DNA from: CAVWGP01 sp963754645
GTDB taxonomy: Bacteria > Pseudomonadota > Alphaproteobacteria > Bin65
Direction: 5' to 3'
NCBI GenBank assembly: GCA_963754645.1
Contig: CAVWGP010000001.1
Location: 248,001 to 312,000, forward strand
Length of the DNA stretch: 64,000 bases
The translations under genes were made by a program, and so were the position numbers. Below the pieces are notes generated by a model that saw nothing but the letters and a program-made list of their open reading frames with translations, was not told where the DNA came from and did no database searches. This document shows positions 38,139 to 46,257 of this stretch, one piece after another; within the stretch, counting starts at the first letter, position 1, and each line of letters begins with the position of its first letter.

Positions 38139-38395
38139 CTAGCACGCGTACACGTAGCGGCCCCAGTAGTGGCTCCAACGGTAGCAGCTGTAGCCGAGCC
38201 GTAGTTATAGTTGTAGTAGGGGCGGTAGTAGTTGTAGTTGTAGCCGTAGTAGCCGTAACCGTAGTGATAGGCCTGCTGGATGGCCGAGTCGGTGCTTTGG
38301 GTCGCGGTCTGGTCGAGGTTGATCGCCGGGAGGGCCTGGGCCGATGCGGTGCTGAGCGCGAGAACGGCGGCGGCGGCGAGAAGCATGCTTTTCAT
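38139..38395 (-). pseudogene. Small secreted Tyr/Gly-rich protein, one frameshift near the end
   Basis: About 85 residues with a Sec signal peptide (MKSMLLAAAAVLALSTASAQ). The mature part is Tyr-rich: QQAYHYGYGYYGYNYNYY and RPYYNYNYG. Read straight on, the frame turns into unrelated Thr/Ala sequence and runs through a terminator. With one base change near 38197 it continues GYSCYRWSHYWGRYVYAC and stops at 38139, just before the terminator. That Trp/Tyr/Cys-rich ending fits the composition. Function unknown; possibly an extracytoplasmic structural or metal-binding protein. Confidence 0.72.
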
Positions 38396-38642
38396 GGTGT
38401 ATTCCTCTGCTTAGGTGAAACTTAGGGCGGGAAACATTGGGCGAGGCCGGTGTCGTCGAATTGGCCTTGCGATGGGTGGACTATGCCGAAGATCAGGCCC
38501 GGCTGCAGTGACAGCCATCACAGGCATGATGAATTTTCTTCGCGCGCCGGTGGAGGTTTCAGGCCGCACACTCTATATATAGTAGCGGCGTGCGGCTGCC
38601 GGGCACGATCGGCATCGTGCCGGGCCAGCGCCTAGGCTTGGC

Positions 38643-39248
38643 TCAGTTCGGCGGCGCCTTGGGCTTGACGGCGATGTGCGCGAGCAGGTTCACGGCCTTG
38701 ACGATATCCGCAGCTAGATCCTGCACCTTGCGGCGCTCGGACCTCGCCTTGTCGCGCAAGCGGGAAAATGCGTCCGGCTCCGCGAGCCCGAAGCGTTCCA
38801 TGAGAATGCCGATCGCGACCGAGATTTCGCGATTGTCGCGCAGGGCCTTTTCCAGCTTCTCGCCGCGTTCCTCGAGATCGACGGCTTCGGCGGAGCGCGC
38901 CAGCGCCGCCTTGATGACCGGCTCGAGCTGGGCGATTTCGAAAGGCTTGGTCAGGTACGAGAAGGCGCCGATCGAGAGGCAGGCGTCGACGGTGGCGTGA
39001 TCGGCATAAGCGGTGAGGAAAATAAACGGCAGGCCGATCGGCTTGAGCAGGCTGGCCGCAAAATCGAGCCCGGTCGAGCTGCCGATGCGGTAATCGAGCA
39101 AGGCCAGATCGTAGGTCTTGGTGCCGATCAGTTGCTCGGCGTCGGCGAGATTGTCGACCGCGTCGACCGTAAAGCCGCGCTCGACGAGCTGCGACGTGAT
39201 CGTCGCCAGGATCAGCCGGTCGTCCTCGACAAACAGCAGGCGGTTCAT
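38643..39248 (-). CDS. ANTAR-domain response regulator
   Basis: A 201-residue two-domain regulator. The receiver domain (residues 1-120) has the acidic pair in LLFVEDDRLIL, the phospho-acceptor Asp in LALLDYRIGSSTGLDF, Thr in IFLTAYADHATV and Lys in FSYLTKPFEIAQ. The C-terminal part (about 130-190), with NREISVAIGILMERFGLAEP and RLRDKARSERRKVQDLAADI, is an ANTAR RNA-binding domain, which in this class causes antitermination by binding paired hairpins in nascent RNA. The ATG overlaps the kinase stop (ATGA). A weak hairpin with ATCGTGCC arms follows the gene at 38602-38621. Confidence 0.9.
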   Translation of the reverse strand: MNRLLFVEDDRLILATITSQLVERGFTVDAVDNLADAEQLIGTKTYDLALLDYRIGSSTGLDFAASLLKPIGLPFIFLTAYADHATVDACLSIGAFSYLTKPFEIAQLEPVIKAALARSAEAVDLEERGEKLEKALRDNREISVAIGILMERFGLAEPDAFSRLRDKARSERRKVQDLAADIVKAVNLLAHIAVKPKAPPN

Positions 39249-39600
39249 CGCGCGTGCTCCGCCGCCGCGCCGGTCGGAAAGACCGCGCGCGGAATCTCGA
39301 GGGTGAGGCAGGCCGCAACCTCGCCGCCGGTCTGCTCGATGCTGAGCTGCACGCCCTTGCTCGGCAGCAGCGAACGGACCAGCGAAAGCCCCGAGCCCAG
39401 GCCCTTGCCCTCGGTCCATTCGAACTTGCCGCTCAACCTGCCTTGGTTGCGCACTTCGATTTTGGCGGATTTCGGCGAGCGGCTTGGCTTGAGCAGGATC
39501 GATCCGTGCGACTTGTGCTTGTTGGCATTGGTCAGCAACTCGGTGACGACGAGCGCGATCGAGACCGAATTCGCCTCGCCGATCGCCAAATCCTGCACTT
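39245..39600 (-). pseudogene. Histidine kinase, C-terminal ATPase fragment only
   Basis: About 117 residues of a HisKA_2/HWE-like histidine kinase. The N box is seen as ALVVTELLTNANKHKSHGS, and a glycine-rich lid as EGKGLGSGLSLVRSLLPSKG. All of the sensor and phosphorylation region is missing: the similarity stops at about 39600 and is followed by unrelated, less GC-rich DNA. The kinase was evidently cut by an insertion or deletion, leaving the response regulator with half a partner. The fragment can still be translated from an internal start, but cannot phosphorylate on its own. Confidence 0.8.
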
Positions 39601-39691
39601 GTGCGACGTATTAAGAATGGCTCTGTTGAGCCATATTCCCTGGGTGAGCTATTCCGCTGTACGATTGATCAGTTCATGCAGCGCGCTCACG

Positions 39692-39946
39692 ATGACGAAG
39701 AGTCGCAGTCAGCTACTCTCAGAAAAGGCCGATGCGGAACGTCGGCGCTGCCGCGACTGGCTGCTTCCGTTCATGCAAAACAATCAGCCGAAGTTCTTGA
39801 CCAAAGACGAGCTGCGTAGCGTGGCGATGCGCGAACTCGACGTGTCGAAGCTCTCGTTCGACATGGGGTGGATTATGGCGATCGAAGATGCCGGCCGTCA
39901 CGATTGGTACGAGCCACTACGCCGACGGTTGCGCACCAAGAGCTAG
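39692..39946 (+). CDS. Conserved small hypothetical protein
   Basis: An 84-residue protein: MTKSRSQLLSEKADAERRRC at the start, FLTKDELRSVAMRELDVSKL in the middle and FDMGWIMAIEDAGRHDWYEP near the end. The text SFDxxWIMAIED...WYEPLRRR is one I recognise from small uncharacterised proteins common in Bradyrhizobium-like genomes; no function is known. The base composition is less GC-rich than the core genes. It is the first gene of the accessory stretch that begins where the histidine kinase is cut. Confidence 0.65.
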   Translation: MTKSRSQLLSEKADAERRRCRDWLLPFMQNNQPKFLTKDELRSVAMRELDVSKLSFDMGWIMAIEDAGRHDWYEPLRRRLRTKS

Positions 39947-40021
39947 CCTGTCTGCTATCCACAAAGATGCTGCGCAAAAGCGCTACCGCGGCGGAAGTTT
40001 TCCAGTAACGTCCTGTGCGTA

Positions 40022-40170
40022 TTGGCGGTGTCGAGCAATGTCGCCTATTGGGGGCAAAAGGGAAAACATATGCTCGATCCGAGGTTTACCGCCTTTGACC
40101 CGAAGCGGACATCAAGGCTCATTCGATCAGCTTCGCTGTCGCGCGTCAGGATCTTTCGAATTGTGGACCA
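40022..40170 (+). repeat. Degenerate AGCGGACAT-type intergenic repeat region
   Basis: The sequence GTCGCCTATTGGGGGCAAAA and TTTGACCCGAAGCGGACATC resemble the decayed repeats with AGCGGACAT cores that are abundant between genes in Rhizobiales. Short ORFs here look like translated repeat, not genes. TAGCGGACG also occurs twice at 44872-44995. Confidence 0.4.
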
Positions 40171-41763
40171 TCAAATCTGCCGTCCTACGGATGACCAATA
40201 TGGTGCACGCAACTTGCGCTTGAACATCTTGCCTGAATCCTCGCGAGGTAGAGAGCCCACGATCTCGACCACCTTCGGCACTTTGAACTTGGCGAGCTTC
40301 GCGGCAAGGTAGGACCGGACGCCGCGAGGCTCAATCTGGGCCGCCAATTCCGGCTGCACATAGGCACACAGAGCTTCGCCGAATTCGTCATCGGGGATGC
40401 CAAACACCGCGCAATCTCTAACGCCAGGCATAGTGACCAGCACCGCCTCGATTTCGGCGGGATAGATGTTCACGCCGCCGGAGATCACCATGTCGCGCTT
40501 ACGGTCGCACAGGAAGAGAAATCCGTCCTCGTCGATCCAACCCACGTCGCCGACGCTCACAAACTCGCCGCGGGCGATAGCGCGGCGCTCCTCCTCATGG
40601 TGGTGATAGGTGAAATCTGGCAGCCGGCCAGCGCTGATGAATATTTCTCCGGCGATCCCCGGAGAGACCCTGCGCCCGTCGTCTCCGACGATTTCCAATT
40701 CCACTCCGGGAAGCGTACGGCCAACGGAGCCCGGCTTGGAAAGTGCGTCGTCCGCGCTCAGCCAAGTGGCGACTTCGGTTTCCGTCGACCCGTAATACTC
40801 ATGAACCACGGGCCCCCACCAATCGATCATGGCCCGCTTGATTTTCCAGGGGCAGGGCGCTGCGCCATGCACGACGAAACGCAACGACGAGAGATCGTAG
40901 CGGCGGCGAATTTCGGGCGACAGTTTTAGCAGGCGCACGAACATCGTCGGAACGATGTGCATGTGCGTTATGCGATGTCGTTCGACGAGCGCGAGCAATT
41001 CTTCGGGGTCGAAACGCGATTGAAGGACTAAGGTCGCCCCGAATTTGAAGGCGATTTGCGCGTAAAGGCCTGGCGCCGAATGATACATCGGGCCATTCAT
41101 GAGCGCGACTATCGGCTCGCCCGCGCGTAGTCCAAACGCGATCTCGTACATCTTGTCGAGAAATGCCGCTTGTTCCGCGGTTGGGCGTTCTCTGCGCACG
41201 CCTTTCGGCCGTCCGGTCGTTCCGGAAGTGTAGATCATCGGCGGCCGCGCTGTTGGTGCCGGGCCGGGCATCGCCTTGCGCTGTTGGAGCCATTCGTTCC
41301 AATCCGTGTGCTGCCGGAACCGCACGGCCTCGTCTGCGATCCCGTAGGCAGCGCTAATTTCCGGTGGCGTCGGCACGATCAATACTGGGAGGCCAGCTGG
41401 CACAGCGTCGGTGATGCGTGGCAGCAAATCCGAGTGCGCTACAAGGATCTTGGCTTGGCTGTCAGAAAGAATGTACCCGGCCTCGTCGGCCGTGAAATGC
41501 CAGTTGATCGGCGTGGTTTGGGCGCCAACAAAGGCACTGGCAAGGTTTGCTTCGAAATAAGCGAAATCGTTGCGAAGGAGCATGGCGATCGTATCGCCAT
41601 CGCCAATGCCGAGTTCGGCAAAGCCTCGCGCCGCCCGCGCCGCACGTTCTCGGAGTAGGTCGATCGGCAGTTCCCGAAGGCCGGATACAATCCTCGACAC
41701 GTCGCGCCCTCCAGCGCAATGTCTGCTAATTGCGATTACGCCCTCGGCGATGCCGCGCCGCAC
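40171..41763 (-). CDS. Acyl-CoA synthetase (AMP-binding family)
   Basis: A 530-residue ANL-family ligase. The AMP/ATP motif is PMIYTSGTTGRPKGVRR near residue 178; EYYGSTETEVAT and VGDVGWIDEDGFLFLCDRKR are the following core motifs; the catalytic Lys is in REDSGKMFKRKL near the C-terminus. It activates a carboxylic acid to the CoA thioester via an acyl-adenylate. The start at 41763 is a GTG; the N-terminus (IAEGVIAISRHCAGGRDVSR) is shorter than in some relatives, so start choice is uncertain. Its codon use and GC content are lower than those of core genes here. It is in the accessory stretch, 240 bases beyond the hydrolase gene. Confidence 0.88.
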   Translation of the reverse strand: MRRGIAEGVIAISRHCAGGRDVSRIVSGLRELPIDLLRERAARAARGFAELGIGDGDTIAMLLRNDFAYFEANLASAFVGAQTTPINWHFTADEAGYILSDSQAKILVAHSDLLPRITDAVPAGLPVLIVPTPPEISAAYGIADEAVRFRQHTDWNEWLQQRKAMPGPAPTARPPMIYTSGTTGRPKGVRRERPTAEQAAFLDKMYEIAFGLRAGEPIVALMNGPMYHSAPGLYAQIAFKFGATLVLQSRFDPEELLALVERHRITHMHIVPTMFVRLLKLSPEIRRRYDLSSLRFVVHGAAPCPWKIKRAMIDWWGPVVHEYYGSTETEVATWLSADDALSKPGSVGRTLPGVELEIVGDDGRRVSPGIAGEIFISAGRLPDFTYHHHEEERRAIARGEFVSVGDVGWIDEDGFLFLCDRKRDMVISGGVNIYPAEIEAVLVTMPGVRDCAVFGIPDDEFGEALCAYVQPELAAQIEPRGVRSYLAAKLAKFKVPKVVEIVGSLPREDSGKMFKRKLRAPYWSSVGRQI

Positions 41764-42003
41764 TTGCGCGCAAAGTCCGGAACGGGTGAAATTTGCTCGT
41801 CGAGTAGCAGTATCGTCGACGGAGAATCTACACCCGTAAGCAGCAAGTCGAGGAACGGAGGTGGAACGGGTCTGTTCTACACCCGCCTTGCTCCGTCCGT
41901 TGCTCCGTAGACGTCCGGGGCAACCGTGCCAGAATTAGGCGAGGACATGCTTTTCGATGATCGCTCGCTCCTCGGCTGCCAGCGGTGCGGACTGGTTTAC
42001 GAC

Positions 42004-42978
42004 TTACTTCAACTGGAGGACCTCCTTCAAGAAGGCTTTGACGTTTTCGTGGGACTTCTTGGCCGCCGCCTCCTGATAGGCCAGCGTCACCCCTTTTTCG
42101 AGGCACGGATCGCTTGGCGTGAACGGCTGTTTAGTATCGGCGTTCATGACTGCCCCACCCTCTCCTTCGGCAAGGCGGCACCTGCGGGGGCTCACAGCCT
42201 GCGCGAGCTTGAGTGGCTGACGGAACTTTGGCAGGTCATAGCCATGATGCGCGTCTGGATATTCAATTAGGCGAATTGTCTTGCCCGCCTTGGTGAGCCG
42301 CTCCGCATATCCCTTGCAGGCTTCGATCGGGAGCCAATCGTCCGCTATGCCGTGCAGCATGAGAAGCGGGTTCGTCAGGTCTTCGTCTTCTCGGTAGCTA
42401 ACGGCGCATATACTGTACACGGCAACGTGCGCTGCGAATCGCAGATTAGAGCTACCATGCATCTTTTGAAATCGCGTCATGTTTGAGTAGAGTGCAGCTG
42501 GACTGCCATGCGAAAACCCCATCACAGCGATCCGCGCCGGATCGATCATGGGGTGCTTGGCGAGAACCTCCAGAGCGCGGTAGGCGTCAACGGTCCTGGT
42601 TATGGGAGCAACCTTGGCGACGTCGGCTGGTAAATTCACGATACCACGCCCGGCAAAGCTGTCGACCGCGAAGGTGGCAATACCCGACTCATTCAGGACA
42701 CGCGTCCATTCTTCGTAGACACCTCCCACGCCGTCGGGGCCGCCTGCGCCATGCAGCAGGATGACCGCCGGCTGCCTCTCAGGGCCGATTTTGGGAAGGC
42801 GCAGGTGACCTGCAAGTGCGATGGGAGTGCCTTTCTTACCGGTCAGAAAGTCAGCCGGCGACATAGCCGCTGATGGGATCGAATAGAACTCCTGCCGCGC
42901 GAATTGCGCTTCTGCGCGATCGCTATGGAAGAATGCCGGCGCGACAACCAGGGCCAACGCAGTGAGGACCCGCAACAT
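42004..42978 (-). CDS. Secreted dienelactone hydrolase-like alpha/beta hydrolase
   Basis: A 324-residue protein with a signal peptide (MLRVLTALALVVAPAFFHSD, cleavage near RAEAQ). It has an alpha/beta hydrolase core: VILLHGAGGPDG oxyanion loop, nucleophile Ser in IAVMGFSHGSPAAL, Asp in LHGIADDWLPIEACKG and His in EYPDAHHGYDLPKF. It is dienelactone-hydrolase-like, but Ser replaces the usual Cys nucleophile, pointing to an esterase or amidase in the periplasm. GGAGG upstream supports the ATG. Low GC relative to core genes; it lies beyond the small-gene array on the same strand. Confidence 0.87.
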   Translation of the reverse strand: MLRVLTALALVVAPAFFHSDRAEAQFARQEFYSIPSAAMSPADFLTGKKGTPIALAGHLRLPKIGPERQPAVILLHGAGGPDGVGGVYEEWTRVLNESGIATFAVDSFAGRGIVNLPADVAKVAPITRTVDAYRALEVLAKHPMIDPARIAVMGFSHGSPAALYSNMTRFQKMHGSSNLRFAAHVAVYSICAVSYREDEDLTNPLLMLHGIADDWLPIEACKGYAERLTKAGKTIRLIEYPDAHHGYDLPKFRQPLKLAQAVSPRRCRLAEGEGGAVMNADTKQPFTPSDPCLEKGVTLAYQEAAAKKSHENVKAFLKEVLQLK

Positions 42979-43117
42979 GACCTTTTCCTCCGTAGGGGCC
43001 TGCCGATGGTTTGTAGCTCAGGTAGCTCAGGTCTCTAATCCGACATCCCCCAGATGAACTCTGGAACTGCACGGACGATAGCATACGGCTGGGTTTCACG
43101 GTAGTGGCCTGCCCCTG

Positions 43118-43246
43118 TCCGCCGTTGACGGCAAAGCCGCGGCCAGTGACCTTGGCGGGCACCGAAAGAGTTTGTGATGCCGTGCCAGTGCGGACGACCG
43201 CCTCGTGTGCGGAGGCAGAAGTCGTGACGGTGGCGGAGATTTCCAT
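43118..43246 (-). pseudogene. OsmC-family protein, N-terminal remnant
   Basis: About 43 codons, MEISATVTTSASAHEAVVRT then LSVPAKVTGRGFAVNGG, match the N-terminal strands of OsmC/Ohr-type proteins, where the next words would be ELLxLALATC. After NGG the similarity ends abruptly, so the peroxidase Cys residues are lost. The ATG has CGGAG upstream. It follows an attC-like site by about 30 bases, as an integron cassette gene would. Confidence 0.6.
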
Positions 43247-43275
43247 GACGTGCGCTCCGTCAAATTGACTGCGGG

Positions 43276-43374
43276 GTATAACGACATCGCGATTGAGCCG
43301 CGGCCGAGGAGCGAAGCGACGAGGGTACTGCCAGCGGCACGCTGGCAGCCGTCGGCTCGAAGCGCTGGTTAGGT
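43276..43374 (-). other. attC-like site 2 (integron cassette recombination site)
   Basis: On the minus strand it begins ACCTAAC (fits RYYYAAC) and ends GTTATAC (close to GTTRRRY, one mismatch). Inside are CGCTTCGAGCCGACGG and CCGCGGCTCAATCGCG, which pair with unpaired bases as attC L boxes do, and a central CTGCCAGCG/CGCTGGCAG stem. The length of 99 bp is in the attC range. It directly follows the DUF1330 gene. Confidence 0.55.
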
Positions 43375-43381
43375 TGCACCT

Positions 43382-43678
43382 TTAGGCACCTTCGAGAGTG
43401 AACATCATGTCTAGATCACTAGTGCACGCTTTGCGGAGGGCGATGAGCGGCTTGTACTCAGGCGAGCTGTACCAGCGGTTCAGGGAATCCATGTCTGGAA
43501 ACTCGATGACTACAACTCGCTCCGGTTTCCAGTGGCCACCCTCGGGCAACTTGTGGCTTCCGCCTTTCGTGAGGTAACGCCCGCCGTACTTGGCGATCAT
43601 CGGCCCAACCTTGGTTCTGTACTCCTCGAACTTGGTCGTGTCGGTGATGATGTGCTCTGCAATCAAATAAGCGGGCAT
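43382..43678 (-). CDS. DUF1330 family protein
   Basis: A 98-residue protein, MPAYLIAEHIITDTTKFEEY to the end, with RYLTKGGSHKLPEGG and RVVVIEFPDMDSLNRWYSSP, the standard DUF1330 (dimeric alpha-beta barrel) text. AGGAGGAC precedes the ATG. It is bounded by two attC-like sites, and the gene starts 30 bases after a GTTAGGT core, so it has the form of an integron gene cassette. The biochemical role of the family is unknown. Confidence 0.88.
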   Translation of the reverse strand: MPAYLIAEHIITDTTKFEEYRTKVGPMIAKYGGRYLTKGGSHKLPEGGHWKPERVVVIEFPDMDSLNRWYSSPEYKPLIALRKACTSDLDMMFTLEGA

Positions 43679-43708
43679 CGACGTCCTCCTGGTGCTGTCC
43701 GTTGCGCA

Positions 43709-43782
43709 ACCTAACGCCGGCGGTGAGCCGGCGGGGGAAAAGCGCCAGCTTTTTCCCCGTCCGCTCCACCTTGTGGTTCGGC
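43709..43782 (-). other. attC-like site 1 (integron cassette recombination site)
   Basis: On the minus strand it starts at GCCGAAC, with CACAAGGTGGAGCGGACGG, a GGGGAAAAAGC/GCTTTTCCCC central stem, then GCCGGCTCACCGCCGGC and the exact core GTTAGGT. The GTTRRRY core, the imperfect dyad and the size (74 bp) fit attC. It lies between the 43922-44266 gene and the DUF1330 gene. Confidence 0.55.
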
Positions 43783-43921
43783 GCTGGATGTGCGAGGGGC
43801 GTGATGTCGCCTTCTAACACGACCTCTACCGGCTTTGTCGCTGTGCACCTCCAACGCCCCCGGCATATGGCACTACATCCCTCGCTTTATGCGAGCCCCC
43901 GTACAATGCTGACGCACCACC

Positions 43922-44266
43922 TCACCGGGTGCTACTGAGTGCGCGGGTCAACTCTGGGGTGACTTCACGGTAAAACGTCTGCGTGGCTGTTTTCATGTCC
44001 CACGGTGCATAGACTTTGGTAATGAGCATGCGCACCTGGGGATCGGCGATCATGCGCTCGTAGGCTCCGGCGTCATCCATTTCAAACAACGCGAGAACAT
44101 CCGCCCGGAGTTCCCCAGCGCCCGAATAGATCTTCGCCGACCGAATGCCCGGAACTTTCAGCGCCGCGGGCACGAACTCCTCCTGCACAAATTTCCAGTA
44201 GGTGACCACTTCGGCATCACTCAATGCATCTTTCAGATTGAAGCGTCGCATGTATAGCGTTGGCAT
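43922..44266 (-). CDS. Hypothetical protein, possible dimeric alpha-beta barrel fold
   Basis: A 114-residue protein starting MPTLYMRRFNLKDALSDAEV, with KVPGIRSAKIYSGAGELRAD and ALFEMDDAGAYERMIADPQV. The alternation of strand and helix and the small size resemble the ABM/EthD-like barrel families, but no specific family is recognised. GAGGAG precedes the ATG at 44266. It is a likely cassette gene: same strand as DUF1330, followed by attC-like site 1. Confidence 0.65.
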   Translation of the reverse strand: MPTLYMRRFNLKDALSDAEVVTYWKFVQEEFVPAALKVPGIRSAKIYSGAGELRADVLALFEMDDAGAYERMIADPQVRMLITKVYAPWDMKTATQTFYREVTPELTRALSSTR

Positions 44267-45117
44267 AGGACTGCTCCTCATGGTGGAAGGGATGGGAAGA
44301 CATTGCCGTGCACCTCTTTCCCTGGAGAGAAAGGGGCCGGGACGATTATTGGGGTATGTGCTCAGGCCATAGGCATGACCTCCTTCCGGTCTGGCATCTG
44401 TTATGCGCACGTGACCGTATGCTCGCTTGTGGTGGAGGCAGTCTTCTGGACTTTTCCTCCGCACCTTTGGTGCCGAACAATTTTGTGCAGTCTGTATAAG
44501 CTTACGAGCCCAGCCTTCCCAGCTTCCGAAAAAGCTTGCTCGAGGGTCGGGAAGGTCCAATAAATCGCTTTTATATCAAACGCGTGGAGCGGGTCGCGTC
44601 CCGCACTCCCGCCAGTTTCGCGTGCTGCGCTGCGTCTTCTGCGGACCCCGGTTTGCCCAGCTTACGCCGTTCGAACGTCTCTGCACCGAAACAAGCTCAT
44701 TTTAGGTGCGATATGCTCCCTCGCGTCAAGGGGGACTGATTTGGGGCGGTGACCAACAATTAAGCGCCAGCTCGACCTCAACTCGCCGCCACCGCAGCAA
44801 GCCGTACCGGAGGAACGGGCCTTGGCGACAATCTCCACTGCCGGTCACGATTCGCACCATAGCGGACGCGGGCTCGACCGAGGCCGTACACGTCGTTCCT
44901 GGCGAATCGCCTTCGATGCCCATGGTCGGCTCCTGGCACTTTTCGGACATCCGAGCGCGTCCGCTATCCGGTCGCTATCGGGTGAATAGCGGACGTCGAG
45001 CAAACCGCGCCCAGCAAGCTCAATTCATTGCGTCCTTTCTACTCCCCATCCGCGAGCGCCTACCGCGTAGCGGTTTAGTGCAATCGAATATGCGCGACGA
45101 CGCGACATAAAAATATC
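44267..45117. other. Intergenic stretch, no gene supported
   Basis: Short ORFs occur on both strands but none has a ribosome site plus a recognisable domain. The region is less GC-rich than the core genome and contains degenerate TAGCGGACG repeats (44872-44995). It may hold remains of further cassettes; no clear attC core was found. Confidence 0.5.
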
Positions 45118-45120
45118 TCG

Positions 45121-45240
45121 GCTAGGTTTGCCCCGTTCACCCAAGTCCCGTGAACATACGCGTGCGGTAACGCACTCTCCTCGGCCCAAATCCCGCCGAA
45201 CAAACTGAGCCAGCCGTCGCTGGCGTCCATTGTTCGGTGT
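45121..45240 (+). ncRNA. Structured leader A upstream of the roadblock genes
   Basis: Conserved blocks shared with 48555-48670 are GCTAGGTT, GTTCACCC, the hairpin GTGCGGTAACGCAC (45162-45175; 5-bp stem with GTAA loop) and a long hairpin closed by CCGAACAA (45196-45203) and TTGTTCGG (45230-45237). The inner stem here is GCCAGC/GCTGGC. In copy B it is AGCCAA/TTGGCT, so the sequence differs while pairing is kept. It lies about 200 bases before the small roadblock-like ORF at 45439. Probably a cis-acting RNA or a promoter-proximal regulatory element. Confidence 0.6.
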
Positions 45241-45438
45241 GCTGTGATTCAGTCGGCCAAATCCAACATCTGTTCTTTTGCCGTGCTCCCGGTGGGGCGC
45301 GTTCAGGCTTCCTTGCAGCCGACCGCTCGCGGCGGCCGGCTGCAATGTGCCCTGGCGTTCACGCAGAGCCGCGGATCGCCGAAACCGACAGCCGGCCAAG
45401 CTTGAGACCGAGTCCTATTGGGTAGATGGAGAAAGACC

Positions 45439-45607
45439 ATGCGTAACGCCGTTCAATCTCTCGCCAGCCCGAAAACCGCCGATGGCAATGCCGAGGTCGC
45501 GCCCCGCGACGCTGCCCGCGCAAGTGCCCAGCCTCCGCAAGCAAATCGAACGCATGATGACTTCGTTCGGTCCGCAATATCGCGTCATCCGCCCGGTCGC
45601 CGGCTAG
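45439..45607 (+). pseudogene. Rudimentary roadblock/LC7-like gene, frameshifted
   Basis: ATG at 45439 with GGAGAAAGACC upstream: MRNAVQSLASPKTADGNAEV..., then in a shifted frame PSLRKQIERMMTSFGPQYRVIRPVAG and stop. The last part lines up with QIEDILITLGQQYHVIRP of the full roadblock proteins at 45744 and 48902. Only the last third of the domain remains. It is either a decayed paralogue or a deliberately short one; it sits directly between leader A and the intact gene. Confidence 0.55.
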
Positions 45608-45743
45608 CGCCGAACTCAATGCGACAAGGCGCGACCGAACCGCGCCGCGGCGCACGACCGACGAAACCTGAGGCTGGCGGTGCACTGCATCGAGCTGTCA
45701 GTTCGACATGAAGATGCTTTTTCGTGAAAACCGGAGTACCAAA

Positions 45744-46103
45744 ATGGCTAACGTCGCTCAAACTCTCGCCGCGCTGATGGATGTCGATGGCGCCATCGGC
45801 GCCGCCCTCGTCGACAGCAATTCCGGCATAGTTCTCGGCAAGCAAGGCACGGGCGTCAATCTCAACGTCGCGGCGGCCGGCAACACCGAAGTCGTGCGCG
45901 CCAAATTGAAGACCATGAAGGCGCTCGGCCTGCGCGATCAGATCGAAGACATCCTGATCACGCTCGGCCAGCAATATCACGTCATCCGCCCGATTTCCGA
46001 CAAAGCCGGCCTTTTCATCTACATTGCGCTCGACAAGGCGAAGTCGAACCTCGCCATGACGCGGCACAAGGTCATGGAAGCCGAGAAGGAGCTGACGGTC
46101 TAA
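45744..46103 (+). CDS. Roadblock/LC7 domain protein (copy 1)
   Basis: A 119-residue protein that is essentially one roadblock/LC7 domain: MANVAQTLAALMDVDGAIGA, DSNSGIVLGKQGTGVNLNVA, NTEVVRAKLKTMKALGLRDQ, IEDILITLGQQYHVIRP and LDKAKSNLAMTRHKVMEAEK. Bacterial roadblock proteins (MglB-like) often act on small GTPases or form homodimeric scaffolds; no Ras-like GTPase gene is in the window. CGGAG seven bases upstream fixes the start at 45744. It is about 75% identical by eye to copy 2 at 48902, indicating a recent duplication. Confidence 0.88.
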   Translation: MANVAQTLAALMDVDGAIGAALVDSNSGIVLGKQGTGVNLNVAAAGNTEVVRAKLKTMKALGLRDQIEDILITLGQQYHVIRPISDKAGLFIYIALDKAKSNLAMTRHKVMEAEKELTV

Positions 46104-46257
46104 GGCGCAAGCCTCGATCCGACAATTCTTGGGACGGCGCCGGTTCTGCCCATCGCGGCAAAGCCGGCGCCGCCGTCCCGATCCACCAGGCGCCGCGGCC
46201 GGCAAGGCCGCGGCGCTTCGTTGTTTACGGTCCGGCGATTCCGCTTGGCCGGCCGTT

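Noticed and set aside
44580..44620. Possible tRNA 3' end (GGAGCGGGTCGCGTCCCGCACTC...CCA-like text)
   Set aside because: No cloverleaf can be drawn around it: the anticodon and D arms are missing.
39600..45400. Integron integrase or phage integrase gene for the accessory stretch
   Set aside because: All frames were read; no tyrosine recombinase motifs were found in the window.
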